Shown piece by piece: positions 1-7,126 of a stretch of 64,000 bases of DNA (the first letter of the stretch is position 1; each line of letters begins with the position of its first letter). The notes under the pieces were generated by a model. It made no database searches. It was not told where the DNA came from and was given only the letters and a program-made list of their open reading frames with translations. Origin of the DNA: Heliobacterium chlorum (lineage in GTDB: Bacteria > Bacillota > Desulfitobacteriia > Heliobacteriales > Heliobacteriaceae); contig NZ_JACVHF010000015.1 of NCBI RefSeq assembly GCF_014502795.1, forward strand, positions 1-64,000. Reading direction: 5' to 3'. Both the position numbers and the translations under genes were made by a program.

Positions 1-380
1 TCCGCGTATTTATGCAGTGCATCTGGGAGCGTTTTGGGGATGAGGTCATAGAAAATTGAGTATGACCCTGTCTGACGTATGCTCGGCAGCACCTCATGGG
101 TAACCCATCGTTTGAACGCTTTGGCCTCGGGCTTGCGGCTGGTCAAAACAAGAGAATAAAGCCCGGGTTCGTTAATAATGACCATTTCTTGCTGACCTCC
201 AAGGGTGTCCACAGTATGGACACCCTTTTCATCAGAGTCCAATCGCTGAATTACTTGGCGAGGATTTCCGTGTTCGAGAATTTTGCACACATCATTTGCT
301 ACAAACCAAGGCTGACCGTCAATCAGCACTGTACGCACTTGAGCACCTTCATAGTTGAATACCTTTTGTAAGTTAGTCAT
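1..380 (-). CDS. Bro-N type phage antirepressor, partial at window edge
   Basis: The reading frame starts at ATG 378-380 behind AGGAGG and runs off the left edge, so only the N-terminal 126 residues are present. It shows the Bro-N pattern: a strand ending in WFVANDVCKILEH, then GVHTVDTLGG, then EPGLYSLVLTSRKPEAKAFK and WVTHEVLPSIR. Bro-N proteins bind DNA and in temperate phages act as antirepressors or early regulators. It lies downstream of the replication genes on the same strand, consistent with an early phage module continuing to the left. The GVHTVDTLGG stretch is encoded by a perfect inverted repeat (see 201-227). The C-terminal domain is not visible. Confidence 0.88.
   Translation of the reverse strand, partial: MTNLQKVFNYEGAQVRTVLIDGQPWFVANDVCKILEHGNPRQVIQRLDSDEKGVHTVDTLGGQQEMVIINEPGLYSLVLTSRKPEAKAFKRWVTHEVLPSIRQTGSYSIFYDLIPKTLPDALHKYA
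201..227. repeat. Perfect inverted repeat inside the antirepressor gene
   Basis: AAGGGTGTCC and GGACACCCTT flank a 7-base loop (ACAGTAT). The same arms with a one-base difference and a similar loop recur at 22674-22700. It is coding DNA here, so it may be coincidence of the conserved peptide, an operator, or a transcript hairpin. Confidence 0.6.
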
Positions 381-407
381 TGAAAAACATCCTCCTAATT
401 TTTGTTT

Positions 408-1667
408 TTAGAATTGGTCGGTAATATCGGTCTCTCGAATCCGGCCCTCATTAAAATTACATGTCAATTCGATCACTTGGCCCACGTTGGGCTCACGAGC
501 CTTCTCTATGGATATCATGCCTATCCCATCGGATGCGTCGAACGTGAGGGCTGTGGCGGCGTCCTGAATGACAGCGACGGTCTCTGAGTAATCCGTGAGC
601 CGTGGCGGTTTCACCAACCGTCTGCCTGCTTCATCTTCTTGTCGCTTTTCCTTTTCTGCGGAACCTGGTGTTTGGTGAACGACTAAGCCTACGACGTTAT
701 GGCGGCCAAATATCTGGCGTAGTCGGCGGGAGGTAAACGTCATGGAATCCCTCATTCGGCCTTTGCCGTGAATCATCAGGTTAAACCCGTCGATGATGAC
801 CATTCCGATATTCGCGTAAATCTGTAAGTCGGCCTCGATAACATCCAAGGTTAAGCCGTTGGGGAGGTCTTCCAACGTTTTGATTAGATATGGAGCCGCA
901 TTAATCTCCGGTTTGAACCCTTCCAGATAGCCGAAGTATTGATTCTCATTTGCCAGCAACCCTCGCCGGAGCTTTACGTTATCAAACTGCCCCATCAGCG
1001 TGTCGAGCCGTAGAGCCTGCTGTTTCTTTGATAGCTCCGGTGAGTAATGAAGCACACCAAATCCATTCTCCCAGGCCGCTAGGCCCATGTGAGAGGCAAT
1101 CCATGACTTACCCCGGTTCGTGAATGCCATCAATAGAATGTAATCTCCGACCTCAAATCCACCGCCAAGAGCTTCCGTTAATGATGGGTACGGCGTTGGT
1201 AGGTACGTCCGTGACCGTTGTTCTTTGGCGGATTCGTACCACTGTTTCCGTTCCTCCCCGTTGGTCGCATAGTTGGTCCCCAAGTCGAAGCGAACTAACG
1301 TACTTGCCTCAATTCGCTCGGTTTCTGCCTTCAGCCATTGAACAAACTTGTCACCGGGCAATTCATTGAACATTTTGACCGCTTGGTTTTGTAAGAGCTC
1401 AAAGGCTCGTCGCTTCGCCGATTGTGCCTTCAGACGAGTACAAAGATATTTGAAGGTATCGGTGACCGCCGGTTGGTACTCAAAGGTTTCAAAGTTTGCC
1501 ACAACGGTTCGATAGTCTGGGGTTACATGGTTCTCCCGTACATATTCACGAATAAAGGCGTAGGTATCACCGAGGGTTGGAAAATCAGTTTCGTCTACGT
1601 TGAAGCGGAACAGCGGGGTAAAGTCTTTCTCATCCAGCACTTTGGATAGCAGTTGGGATTCCAACAC
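408..1667 (-). CDS. Phage replicative DNA helicase, DnaB-like
   Basis: A 419-residue protein with an N-terminal helical region (about 1-130) and a RecA-type ATPase core. Walker A is the variant AFTNRGKSW near residue 181, Walker B is MVIIDGF near 287, and a strand with VVGLVVHQTPG follows near 325. This matches phage-encoded DnaB-like helicases that unwind DNA at the fork after loading by a DnaC-like partner. The GTG start at 1667 overlaps the stop of the loader gene by one base, so the two are translationally coupled. It sits in the replication module between loader and antirepressor. Confidence 0.82.
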   Translation of the reverse strand: MLESQLLSKVLDEKDFTPLFRFNVDETDFPTLGDTYAFIREYVRENHVTPDYRTVVANFETFEYQPAVTDTFKYLCTRLKAQSAKRRAFELLQNQAVKMFNELPGDKFVQWLKAETERIEASTLVRFDLGTNYATNGEERKQWYESAKEQRSRTYLPTPYPSLTEALGGGFEVGDYILLMAFTNRGKSWIASHMGLAAWENGFGVLHYSPELSKKQQALRLDTLMGQFDNVKLRRGLLANENQYFGYLEGFKPEINAAPYLIKTLEDLPNGLTLDVIEADLQIYANIGMVIIDGFNLMIHGKGRMRDSMTFTSRRLRQIFGRHNVVGLVVHQTPGSAEKEKRQEDEAGRRLVKPPRLTDYSETVAVIQDAATALTFDASDGIGMISIEKAREPNVGQVIELTCNFNEGRIRETDITDQF

Positions 1668-2437
1668 TACGCCATCCCTCCCCGCCGCTTATCCTCACCT
1701 TTGAACGAAACGGGGTACGTGGCTCCTTCTATCCGGCTGGCGATCCGTTCATCGAGCAGTTTGGCTATCCGTTCTATGGGCTCATTAGAGGTATAGATGG
1801 TAGCCAGCTGTTCCACTGCTCTGGTATCAATGACCTCATAGAACTCATTCTTAAAGGACTCTGTCGCCTCTCTGATGCCTATATCGTCGATGGTTAGGAG
1901 AGCTACGGTCAGCATCCGGTCTTTCAGCAAGTAATAGGTTTGGCTGGCTTCCTCTTGCATATCTCGGGTACCACGGAATTGAGCGTTAAAAGCGTTTTGA
2001 TATTTTGAAGCGTTCACAAACAAGGCCGGGATATCATCGATGGGGCGTTGCCGCACCACGTGCAGAATCACTCGGGCTACCAGATACTCGTTCAATAAAG
2101 CGGTGGCTGCCGTGGTTTTCCCGGTGCCGGTTCCCTTGGGGTTCGCATCATTCGGAACTGAATAGAAGTAATACCCTTGGCCCTTGTCGACGTTTGCAAC
2201 AATGTCTTGGCAATACTGCGTTACAAATTCAAACGCTAAGGGGTTGTCCTGCCGAAATGGCAGGGTCTTTAGCAAGGACTGTTGATAGGCTTTGGGTATG
2301 CCTGAGACCGCCCACAAGCCTCCCTGTCCGCTTTCACCATGGAGTTTAAGGAAAGCATAGCAGGTGTTATTGCATCGGCCTGTGTCCCCGGCTTTTTTGC
2401 ATCTGTGGCGTAACAGGCATTTAGAGTCCAACGTCAT
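1667..2437 (-). CDS. DnaC-like helicase loader ATPase
   Basis: A 256-residue AAA+ protein. The P-loop is GTGTGKTTAA (about 101-110) and Walker B is VALLTIDDIG (about 178). A short cysteine cluster near the N-terminus (C8, C13, C22, C26) could bind zinc, as in the N-terminal domain of DnaC or DnaI loaders. The ATG overlaps the end of the replication-initiator gene (ATGA) and the stop overlaps the helicase start, so initiator, loader and helicase form one coupled operon. Inferred role: bringing the phage helicase to the phage origin. Confidence 0.83.
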   Translation of the reverse strand: MTLDSKCLLRHRCKKAGDTGRCNNTCYAFLKLHGESGQGGLWAVSGIPKAYQQSLLKTLPFRQDNPLAFEFVTQYCQDIVANVDKGQGYYFYSVPNDANPKGTGTGKTTAATALLNEYLVARVILHVVRQRPIDDIPALFVNASKYQNAFNAQFRGTRDMQEEASQTYYLLKDRMLTVALLTIDDIGIREATESFKNEFYEVIDTRAVEQLATIYTSNEPIERIAKLLDERIASRIEGATYPVSFKGEDKRRGGMA

Positions 2438-3402
2438 CCGACCTTCCTCCCTCCTCGTTTTAATTGCTCTAACATTACATAGGGATCTCGTCCGCCAAAC
2501 TCTTTCACCGGCTCTACCGTGGTCTTTTCTTCCTGAGCCAACGCCAACGCTTGGTTACCCAACCATGACGCCAACTGCCCGAGGGAGGGGCGTGGGTATT
2601 TGTCTTTCTTCCATGTGGTGTCATAACGCTCAAACACGATATTAATGATGGTTCGGATTTGGTCAGCAGTAAAATCATTCAGGAGTCGTTTGGCCAGCAG
2701 CATGTCTCTTGACCAGTTGACGGAGAAGTTCACGGAATAACGCTCACGGTATTTCTGACTGAAGTATGAGATGACTTCCTTTGGGCCGAAGGATTCAGTT
2801 GTTCTTTTCTCCACGGTCATCCTTGCTGTTTGCCCTGCTTCTAACTGGTTATTGTTAAGATGGTTATTGTTATAGTGGTTATTGTTACATCGTAAACCCT
2901 TACGACTACGTACTTGTAAGGTCTTACTACGACGTAGACGTAACATGTTTCCCTTACGTAGTCGTAAGGTCTTACCACTACGTACTTGTAACTTCTTACG
3001 ATCACGTACCGGTAAAACCGGAGAATCAGCAGTGTTGATTTCAGGTAAGGGTTGAATACTACCGTTGAAAACAGCGACCTGAGAAATCGGCAGCACCGTG
3101 TAGAAGGATTGTTCCTGTGGGCCTTTTCCGGGTATATACCGTTTGAGACGTTGGATAATCGGTTGGTCGTTCCAGCGAAAGGTGATTAATTCCGTGATAT
3201 AGGTGTAGGCAGTTTTGGTTGATACGCCCATTCTTCGAGCAATCTGTTCTTGTGTGGGAAAGCAATCGCCAGATTCGTTCATATATGAGGCGATGGTCAA
3301 CAGTGTCATCAGCCGTTTCGGCCCCAATGAAGCCGCGAGTCCTTTGGAAAACATGTCGAAGTACACTCGCATGAACAGGTCGTTTCGGTTTTTTTTGCTC
3401 AT
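2434..3402 (-). CDS. Phage replication initiator with winged helix and internal origin repeats
   Basis: A 322-residue protein. Residues 1-110 form a replication-protein-type helix-turn-helix region (CFPTQEQIARRMGVSTKTAY). Residues about 140-185 are a tandem basic octapeptide (consensus K-T-L-R-L-R-S-G) followed by an Asn-rich stretch, and the C-terminal 120 residues resemble a DnaD-like domain. The octapeptides are the translation of 24-base palindromic DNA repeats, and the Asn-rich stretch is the translation of an AT-rich repeat, so the gene appears to contain its own origin as lambda O does. The start has AAGGTGAC upstream. Operon with the loader and helicase genes. Confidence 0.8.
   Translation of the reverse strand: MSKKNRNDLFMRVYFDMFSKGLAASLGPKRLMTLLTIASYMNESGDCFPTQEQIARRMGVSTKTAYTYITELITFRWNDQPIIQRLKRYIPGKGPQEQSFYTVLPISQVAVFNGSIQPLPEINTADSPVLPVRDRKKLQVRSGKTLRLRKGNMLRLRRSKTLQVRSRKGLRCNNNHYNNNHLNNNQLEAGQTARMTVEKRTTESFGPKEVISYFSQKYRERYSVNFSVNWSRDMLLAKRLLNDFTADQIRTIINIVFERYDTTWKKDKYPRPSLGQLASWLGNQALALAQEEKTTVEPVKEFGGRDPYVMLEQLKRGGRKVG
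2847..3016. repeat. Candidate phage replication origin: AT-rich repeats plus palindromic iterons
   Basis: Bases 2847-2890 carry three copies of GGTTATTGTTA, an AT-rich element. Bases 2891-3016 carry about five imperfect 20-base palindromes of consensus TTACnACTACGTAGTnGTAA at 24-base spacing. An unwinding element beside iterons is the usual architecture of an iteron origin. Two related clusters occur at 24331-24464 and 24690-24822. Function is inferred from layout only. Confidence 0.68.
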
Positions 3403-3406
3403 GCCG

Positions 3407-3454
3407 TCACCTTCTTAGACGGAAAACCCGTCGGACGTTTGTGTGTTCCATCAT
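3407..3454 (-). CDS. Leader peptide, 15 residues, before the replication initiator
   Basis: ATG 3454 behind GGGGGAGTG encodes MMEHTNVRRVFRLRR, and its stop lies inside the ribosome-binding site of the initiator gene. The placement suggests translational coupling or a regulatory leader. It is too short for similarity to be meaningful. Confidence 0.4.
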   Translation of the reverse strand: MMEHTNVRRVFRLRR

Positions 3455-3518
3455 CACTCCCCCTCTATATAAACCATGTCGCTTTTTTTCGCCATTTGTG
3501 ACGTTGGTAATTAACGAC

Positions 3519-3552
3519 AAAAAAATGCCCACCAGCCGTAAAGCCAGTGGGC
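3519..3552 (-). terminator. Terminator after the holin gene
   Basis: On the minus strand a GCCCACTGGC / GGCTGGTGGGC hairpin is followed by seven T. It separates the lysis genes from the replication operon, which therefore probably has its own promoter in the 3455-3518 gap. Confidence 0.75.
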
Positions 3553-3560
3553 GTAAGGGT

Positions 3561-3794
3561 TTATTGGGTTTTTTGATGAAGAATTTTTGTTGCATCAAAC
3601 AATCCGTTAGCCGATAAACCGACGATAATGCCGTTAAGAATACCTGTCTGAATGGTATCGGAGGGGACGTACAAGATGCCAGCGACGATGCCAAGGGCAA
3701 GGGTAACCAATGGGATGTACTTGTTATCAATGTACATTTTGGCAAACTGTCCTACGGCAATCAGAACTGCGACAACAATTCCGGATTCAAACAT
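3561..3794 (-). CDS. Phage holin, two transmembrane segments
   Basis: A 77-residue protein with hydrophobic stretches at about 4-20 and 28-43 separated by a short polar loop (AKMYIDNKY), and a third weaker stretch near 50-62. GGAGGTGAGCAA precedes ATG 3794, which is preferred over upstream in-frame starts that overlap the amidase. It lies directly after the endolysin gene, the usual holin position. Inferred role: forming membrane lesions that release the amidase. Confidence 0.75.
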   Translation of the reverse strand: MFESGIVVAVLIAVGQFAKMYIDNKYIPLVTLALGIVAGILYVPSDTIQTGILNGIIVGLSANGLFDATKILHQKTQ

Positions 3795-3838
3795 TTGCTC
3801 ACCTCCTTGCATGGTGGATTGATACGGGAAGGTGAGGG

Positions 3839-4474
3839 TTAGGCGATCAGTCCAAGGCGATCCAAAATGACGATAACCCGGTAGAAGGTGGCATCCCCAG
3901 TGGGATCGTCCACCACGTTTTTGTTCATTAATTTCTTTAGGGAATCTCTTGCCCAATCAGGAACGGTAGTTAACTTTGCTTCAATCAGCCTTTCCTGTTG
4001 CCGCTTGGCAATCGAGGCAATGAAGGCATCCCAACGCGGCAGGATGAGATGAGGGCAGTCTTTCCCTGTCCAGTGCTTATGAGGAACCACGTTCGTAAGT
4101 GGGATGTTGTACTGCTTCATGAGGTCGATGATGAGGTCAATGGCGTTGGCTTCTGCTTGGGCCAGATTTCCGTCGCTGTTCTCACAAATCTCTACCCCAA
4201 TACTGGTGCGGTTGCCAGGACCATTTCCTCCATCACCAGCGTGCCAAGCATTCTCGTTGGTCGGGATGTGTTGGATAATTTGATGGTCATCGACAGAGAA
4301 GTGCCAACTGGTCGTCCCGGCTCCAGGAGACTTGATGAACGCGGCATGACCGGCAGCGTCGGCTCCTGCACTGCTGTTGCCCGTGTTGTGAACGGTGATA
4401 AATGTCGGGGTCAAGGGATAGCCGGGACGATTTTTTGCTCCTTGAGGTACGATATCCTGAATGATGTTTGCCAT
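3839..4474 (-). CDS. N-acetylmuramoyl-L-alanine amidase endolysin
   Basis: A 211-residue endolysin. Residues 1-150 form an Amidase_2 type zinc amidase: FITVHNTGNSS carries the first zinc histidine, WHFSVDDH follows, and PHKHWTGKDCPH carries the last ligands. The C-terminal 45 residues (DWARDSLKKLMNKNVV, then a short strand ending LDRLGLI) match the small repeat-type wall-binding tail of many Bacillota phage endolysins. It cleaves the bond between muramic acid and the stem peptide. It is flanked by two holin-like genes. Confidence 0.9.
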   Translation of the reverse strand: MANIIQDIVPQGAKNRPGYPLTPTFITVHNTGNSSAGADAAGHAAFIKSPGAGTTSWHFSVDDHQIIQHIPTNENAWHAGDGGNGPGNRTSIGVEICENSDGNLAQAEANAIDLIIDLMKQYNIPLTNVVPHKHWTGKDCPHLILPRWDAFIASIAKRQQERLIEAKLTTVPDWARDSLKKLMNKNVVDDPTGDATFYRVIVILDRLGLIA

Positions 4475-4476
4475 GA

Positions 4477-4719
4477 TTAGTTGCCCCTTTCTCGAATTTC
4501 AGATTTGATGATTTGCACGTCGTCACTGAGTCGTTCGTACTGCTTCGCGAGGATTTCAAACTGTTTTGAGATATCCTTTAGAAAGTTGGTGAGCCGATCT
4601 TCTCGGCTTCGGGCCTCCGCCTGCAGTCGGCGGCTTTCTTGTAGCTGGTACAGGTATAGGGATACAAATAACGAGGCCCACAATCCTTGGGACAATGCTT
4701 CAGCCAGCAGTCCGTCCAT
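4477..4719 (-). CDS. BhlA/UviB-like holin-associated membrane peptide
   Basis: An 80-residue protein with one N-terminal hydrophobic segment (about 10-27) followed by a long charged amphipathic helix. This is the shape of BhlA/UviB holin-like peptides that accompany endolysins in Bacilli phages. Its stop is two bases from the amidase start, so it is co-transcribed with it. Confidence 0.7.
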   Translation of the reverse strand: MDGLLAEALSQGLWASLFVSLYLYQLQESRRLQAEARSREDRLTNFLKDISKQFEILAKQYERLSDDVQIIKSEIRERGN

Positions 4720-4743
4720 AATTCACCCCCTTTCCCGGAAACT

Positions 4744-4764
4744 AAAAAAGACGCTTTTCGCGTC
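4744..4764 (-). terminator. Terminator before the lysis genes
   Basis: On the minus strand GACGC-GAAAA-GCGTC is followed by six T. It directly follows the stop of the 58-residue gene and separates tail genes from the lysis cassette. Confidence 0.8.
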
Positions 4765-4941
4765 CTACATCTCGTCTTTGGTTATCAGGTCAATGATTAA
4801 ATCCAGTTTTTCATTCAAACTTTCAAGACTTACTTTATCGATTTTTGCTCGGGTTACCCTGTACGCATTTATCTTCTTTTTCAGATCTTCCGCTTTTATT
4901 TCCTTAACTGTCTTAGGTACTTTTAAGGTGGGCTTTCCCAT
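4765..4941 (-). CDS. Hypothetical phage protein, 58 residues, charged helical
   Basis: ATG 4941 overlaps the stop of the preceding gene (TAATG). The product starts MGKPTLKVPKTVKEIK and is rich in Lys, Glu, Ile and Leu, predicted fully helical. The end resembles the small coiled-coil proteins often placed between tail and lysis genes. No specific function recognised. Confidence 0.65.
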   Translation of the reverse strand: MGKPTLKVPKTVKEIKAEDLKKKINAYRVTRAKIDKVSLESLNEKLDLIIDLITKDEM

Positions 4942-5321
4942 TACTCCGTTACCTCCACCCTAAATTCGGCGGGGTTATGGGCAAACCCCTCGGCGACCGC
5001 TTTAATAAAGTAAATCCCAGGTTTTTCACTGATAAAATCGAACTCACCGATACCGTTTACAGGGGTTAAGGGCAAAGTCACTGTTTGGTCACCGCCATGA
5101 GCGACCGCCAACGTTACGGAGGTGTTTATGTTTGGTAAGAGTTTACCTTGCCAGTCCTCATATTTAACCAATAAAGAGCGACCTGTATTCACGGTGAGTG
5201 GACTTTCCTCTCCAACAATCTTCAATGAAATTACTGCACAGTGAAAGGTTTTTAATTGAATTTTTTCGTCCTCCCGGAGGACTCGGTACACGATATCGGC
5301 TTCTTGAATAAACCCTTCCAT
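4941..5321 (-). CDS. Phage tail or baseplate accessory protein, beta-rich
   Basis: About 126 residues, beta-strand rich, with an Ig-like pattern toward the C-terminus (TSVTLAVAHGG, then GIYFIKAVAEGFAHN). AGGAG with six-base spacing favours ATG 5321 over the ATG two codons upstream. Its place between tail-tip genes and the lysis cassette suggests a tail accessory protein. No family recognised with confidence. Confidence 0.55.
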   Translation of the reverse strand: MEGFIQEADIVYRVLREDEKIQLKTFHCAVISLKIVGEESPLTVNTGRSLLVKYEDWQGKLLPNINTSVTLAVAHGGDQTVTLPLTPVNGIGEFDFISEKPGIYFIKAVAEGFAHNPAEFRVEVTE

Positions 5322-5341
5322 ACTCATCTCCTATCTTCTTA

Positions 5342-5956
5342 TTAGGCTGTAACATACCAAATACAATAGCGAATACACGGAGTTACCGCTGCACTGGTAG
5401 TTACGTAAAGATGGAACTTGTTCTGAATATGAAGCATTTTCGGGATAACGAACATAAAAAGCCCGGGAGACGTAGTGATGATACTTGTCCCCTGATAATG
5501 CCGATTAAACCCAGCGTACGGTCGCCAGGCGTACATATTTTTTCCGTAATCACCCGTTGAGTCCCAGTTACTTGTCGCGTAGTCACTTAACGATCTGGTC
5601 GACCAACCATTGAAAAAGGTTAAGTCGTCCATCACAAGATAGGGATAAAGATAGTTGGAAGAAGCTTCGAATTCGATATATCCATCAAGAATAGTCAATG
5701 GTCCGTTAATTCGAACAATATCTGCGGTTGCGTTGCTTACTGTAGTGGTAACATAGCCGTGAACCTCGTTGACTTTTTTCCCATACGCCCAAGGACTCCG
5801 GTCTAACGAATCACGAACGGACTGAAAGTTAGCATTCTGATTGTCTTTGATATCGCCAAGTTTAGCGTGAACACTTCCCGTGGCGTTGGATGGATCAGTC
5901 CGTAGCCCTACCTGTCGTCGGAGGAACGATAGCAAGGTTTCGTTAAGTCCAAACAG
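5342..5956 (-). CDS. Phage tail-tip region protein
   Basis: About 205 residues. The first 60 residues (FGLNETLLSFLRRQVGL, then KLGDIKDNQNANF) look like an N-terminal helical attachment segment and the rest is a beta-rich domain. No ATG, GTG or TTG stands near the ribosome-binding site. GAGGAG lies nine bases before CTG 5954-5956, which follows the upstream stop directly, so CTG is taken as start; TTG 5935 is the alternative. Likely part of the tail fibre or baseplate. Function not recognised. Confidence 0.55.
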   Translation of the reverse strand: MFGLNETLLSFLRRQVGLRTDPSNATGSVHAKLGDIKDNQNANFQSVRDSLDRSPWAYGKKVNEVHGYVTTTVSNATADIVRINGPLTILDGYIEFEASSNYLYPYLVMDDLTFFNGWSTRSLSDYATSNWDSTGDYGKNMYAWRPYAGFNRHYQGTSIITTSPGLFMFVIPKMLHIQNKFHLYVTTSAAVTPCIRYCIWYVTA

Positions 5957-5957
5957 G

Positions 5958-6689
5958 CTATATCACTCCTCTTTTCAGATACTCGCCTTTCCATTGGTAA
6001 ACGAGTATATCCCGAATCCCGCCTTGGGTGGTTCCCATTGGCGGCAGATACCGATAGACCTTCGAGATTACCTCATTGCTGTATTCAATGGTCGTAAACC
6101 CACTTCCATACATTCCGTGCTTGAGTTCTCCCGACTCACCGGAGAAAACCTTAAAATGACCCGACGGGCCCTGTGCCCAACTTCCCGATGAACCAGAACG
6201 ATAATAGCAGGGGTAGTTGGCGTTGGAGCTTGTCTCACCGATTAGGTGAAAATGGTTCGACGCATCTCCCGCTCCTCGGACTAACAGCCAATAACGAGCA
6301 CCGGTGACGAGTCCAGTCGAATCCAAAGGAATGCTTACAAAAGCCTTTGTTTTCGGCAGAAACTCTTTCGGCAGAACCATCTGATAAAGCAGTTCCCCTT
6401 CCGTACTGCCATCGCTGACCAATCCGGAACGGAGTTCTATCACCACATCGGCTCCTGTTCCGTTGCCAACCAGTTCAAATTCAACGCGAGATATTTCTGT
6501 TACCCCTAATGCGGTAAAGTAAAATGCCCAATCATAGCCGGAACAGTCCATCTCAGAGATTCCGCTTCCGGTAAAGCCGTCGACTTGAGTTCCGTCATAA
6601 ATCAACGTAAATGGCTGTAGGCTGACCAGACTGTTCATGGTCGCTTCATCTAGAATCGAAGCTCCGCCTTTGAAGGCCTGAATAGGCAG
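5958..6689 (-). CDS. Phage tail protein, beta-rich, possible receptor-binding component
   Basis: About 243 residues. The middle (about 65-190) is a jelly-roll-like beta domain of the kind in tail-fibre and carbohydrate-binding modules. Upstream of ATG 6767 the frame overlaps the previous gene. A clear AAGGGGGG lies seven bases before CTG 6687-6689, giving a product starting PIQAFKGGAS, so CTG is preferred. Role in host attachment is inferred from position only. Confidence 0.55.
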   Translation of the reverse strand: MPIQAFKGGASILDEATMNSLVSLQPFTLIYDGTQVDGFTGSGISEMDCSGYDWAFYFTALGVTEISRVEFELVGNGTGADVVIELRSGLVSDGSTEGELLYQMVLPKEFLPKTKAFVSIPLDSTGLVTGARYWLLVRGAGDASNHFHLIGETSSNANYPCYYRSGSSGSWAQGPSGHFKVFSGESGELKHGMYGSGFTTIEYSNEVISKVYRYLPPMGTTQGGIRDILVYQWKGEYLKRGVI

Positions 6690-6703
6690 AAGATATCCCC
6701 CCT

Positions 6704-7126
6704 TTATCTTGCACTCACCGTAATTCGAGCCTCTACGGTAAGAAGAGTATTGGCCGTTTTTGACCATGGCTTGACCAGCAGATTGAGCATGGTTCCGGTG
6801 CCAGGTGTATCCGTGGCACCGCTAAAGACGGCGATTTTCCGGTGATCCCCGATCGCTTCATGTTGTAAAAACTGTGTCCGAAAGCGTACCTGATTCCCAG
6901 TACGGCTAATGGATGATACTGGCTTTCTTAGGACTTCCGTGATGGTTTCACCGGGGGAATTGTCATCCCCAATAACCAAAAAAGGACTGGGCAGGGTTTG
7001 AACACTATCTGCAATGAGACGCAATCCCGCTTCGGTGACGAAGTTGTTAAGAGGGCCGATGATTACTCCATCTTGGTACTCGAAAAACCATTCGCCCTTG
7101 ATGTGCAGATTTGGATTATTTACGAT
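6704..7126 (-). CDS. Phage tail accessory protein
   Basis: About 140 residues, mostly beta, including GEWFFEYQDG, TEAGLRLIADS and FLVIGDD, a pattern seen in small conserved tail proteins encoded after the tail hub. TTG 7024 would remove obviously protein-like sequence; the frame stays open to ATC 7124-7126, overlapping the stop of the tail hub gene and preceded by GGGGTGG. The start is therefore uncertain and possibly non-canonical. Confidence 0.5.
   Translation of the reverse strand: MVNNPNLHIKGEWFFEYQDGVIIGPLNNFVTEAGLRLIADSVQTLPSPFLVIGDDNSPGETITEVLRKPVSSISRTGNQVRFRTQFLQHEAIGDHRKIAVFSGATDTPGTGTMLNLLVKPWSKTANTLLTVEARITVSAR

Noticed and set aside
2891-3016. Short regular repeats as a possible CRISPR array
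   Set aside because: The 24-base units are contiguous palindromes with no unique spacers, occur inside a gene and have no cas genes nearby; they fit iterons.
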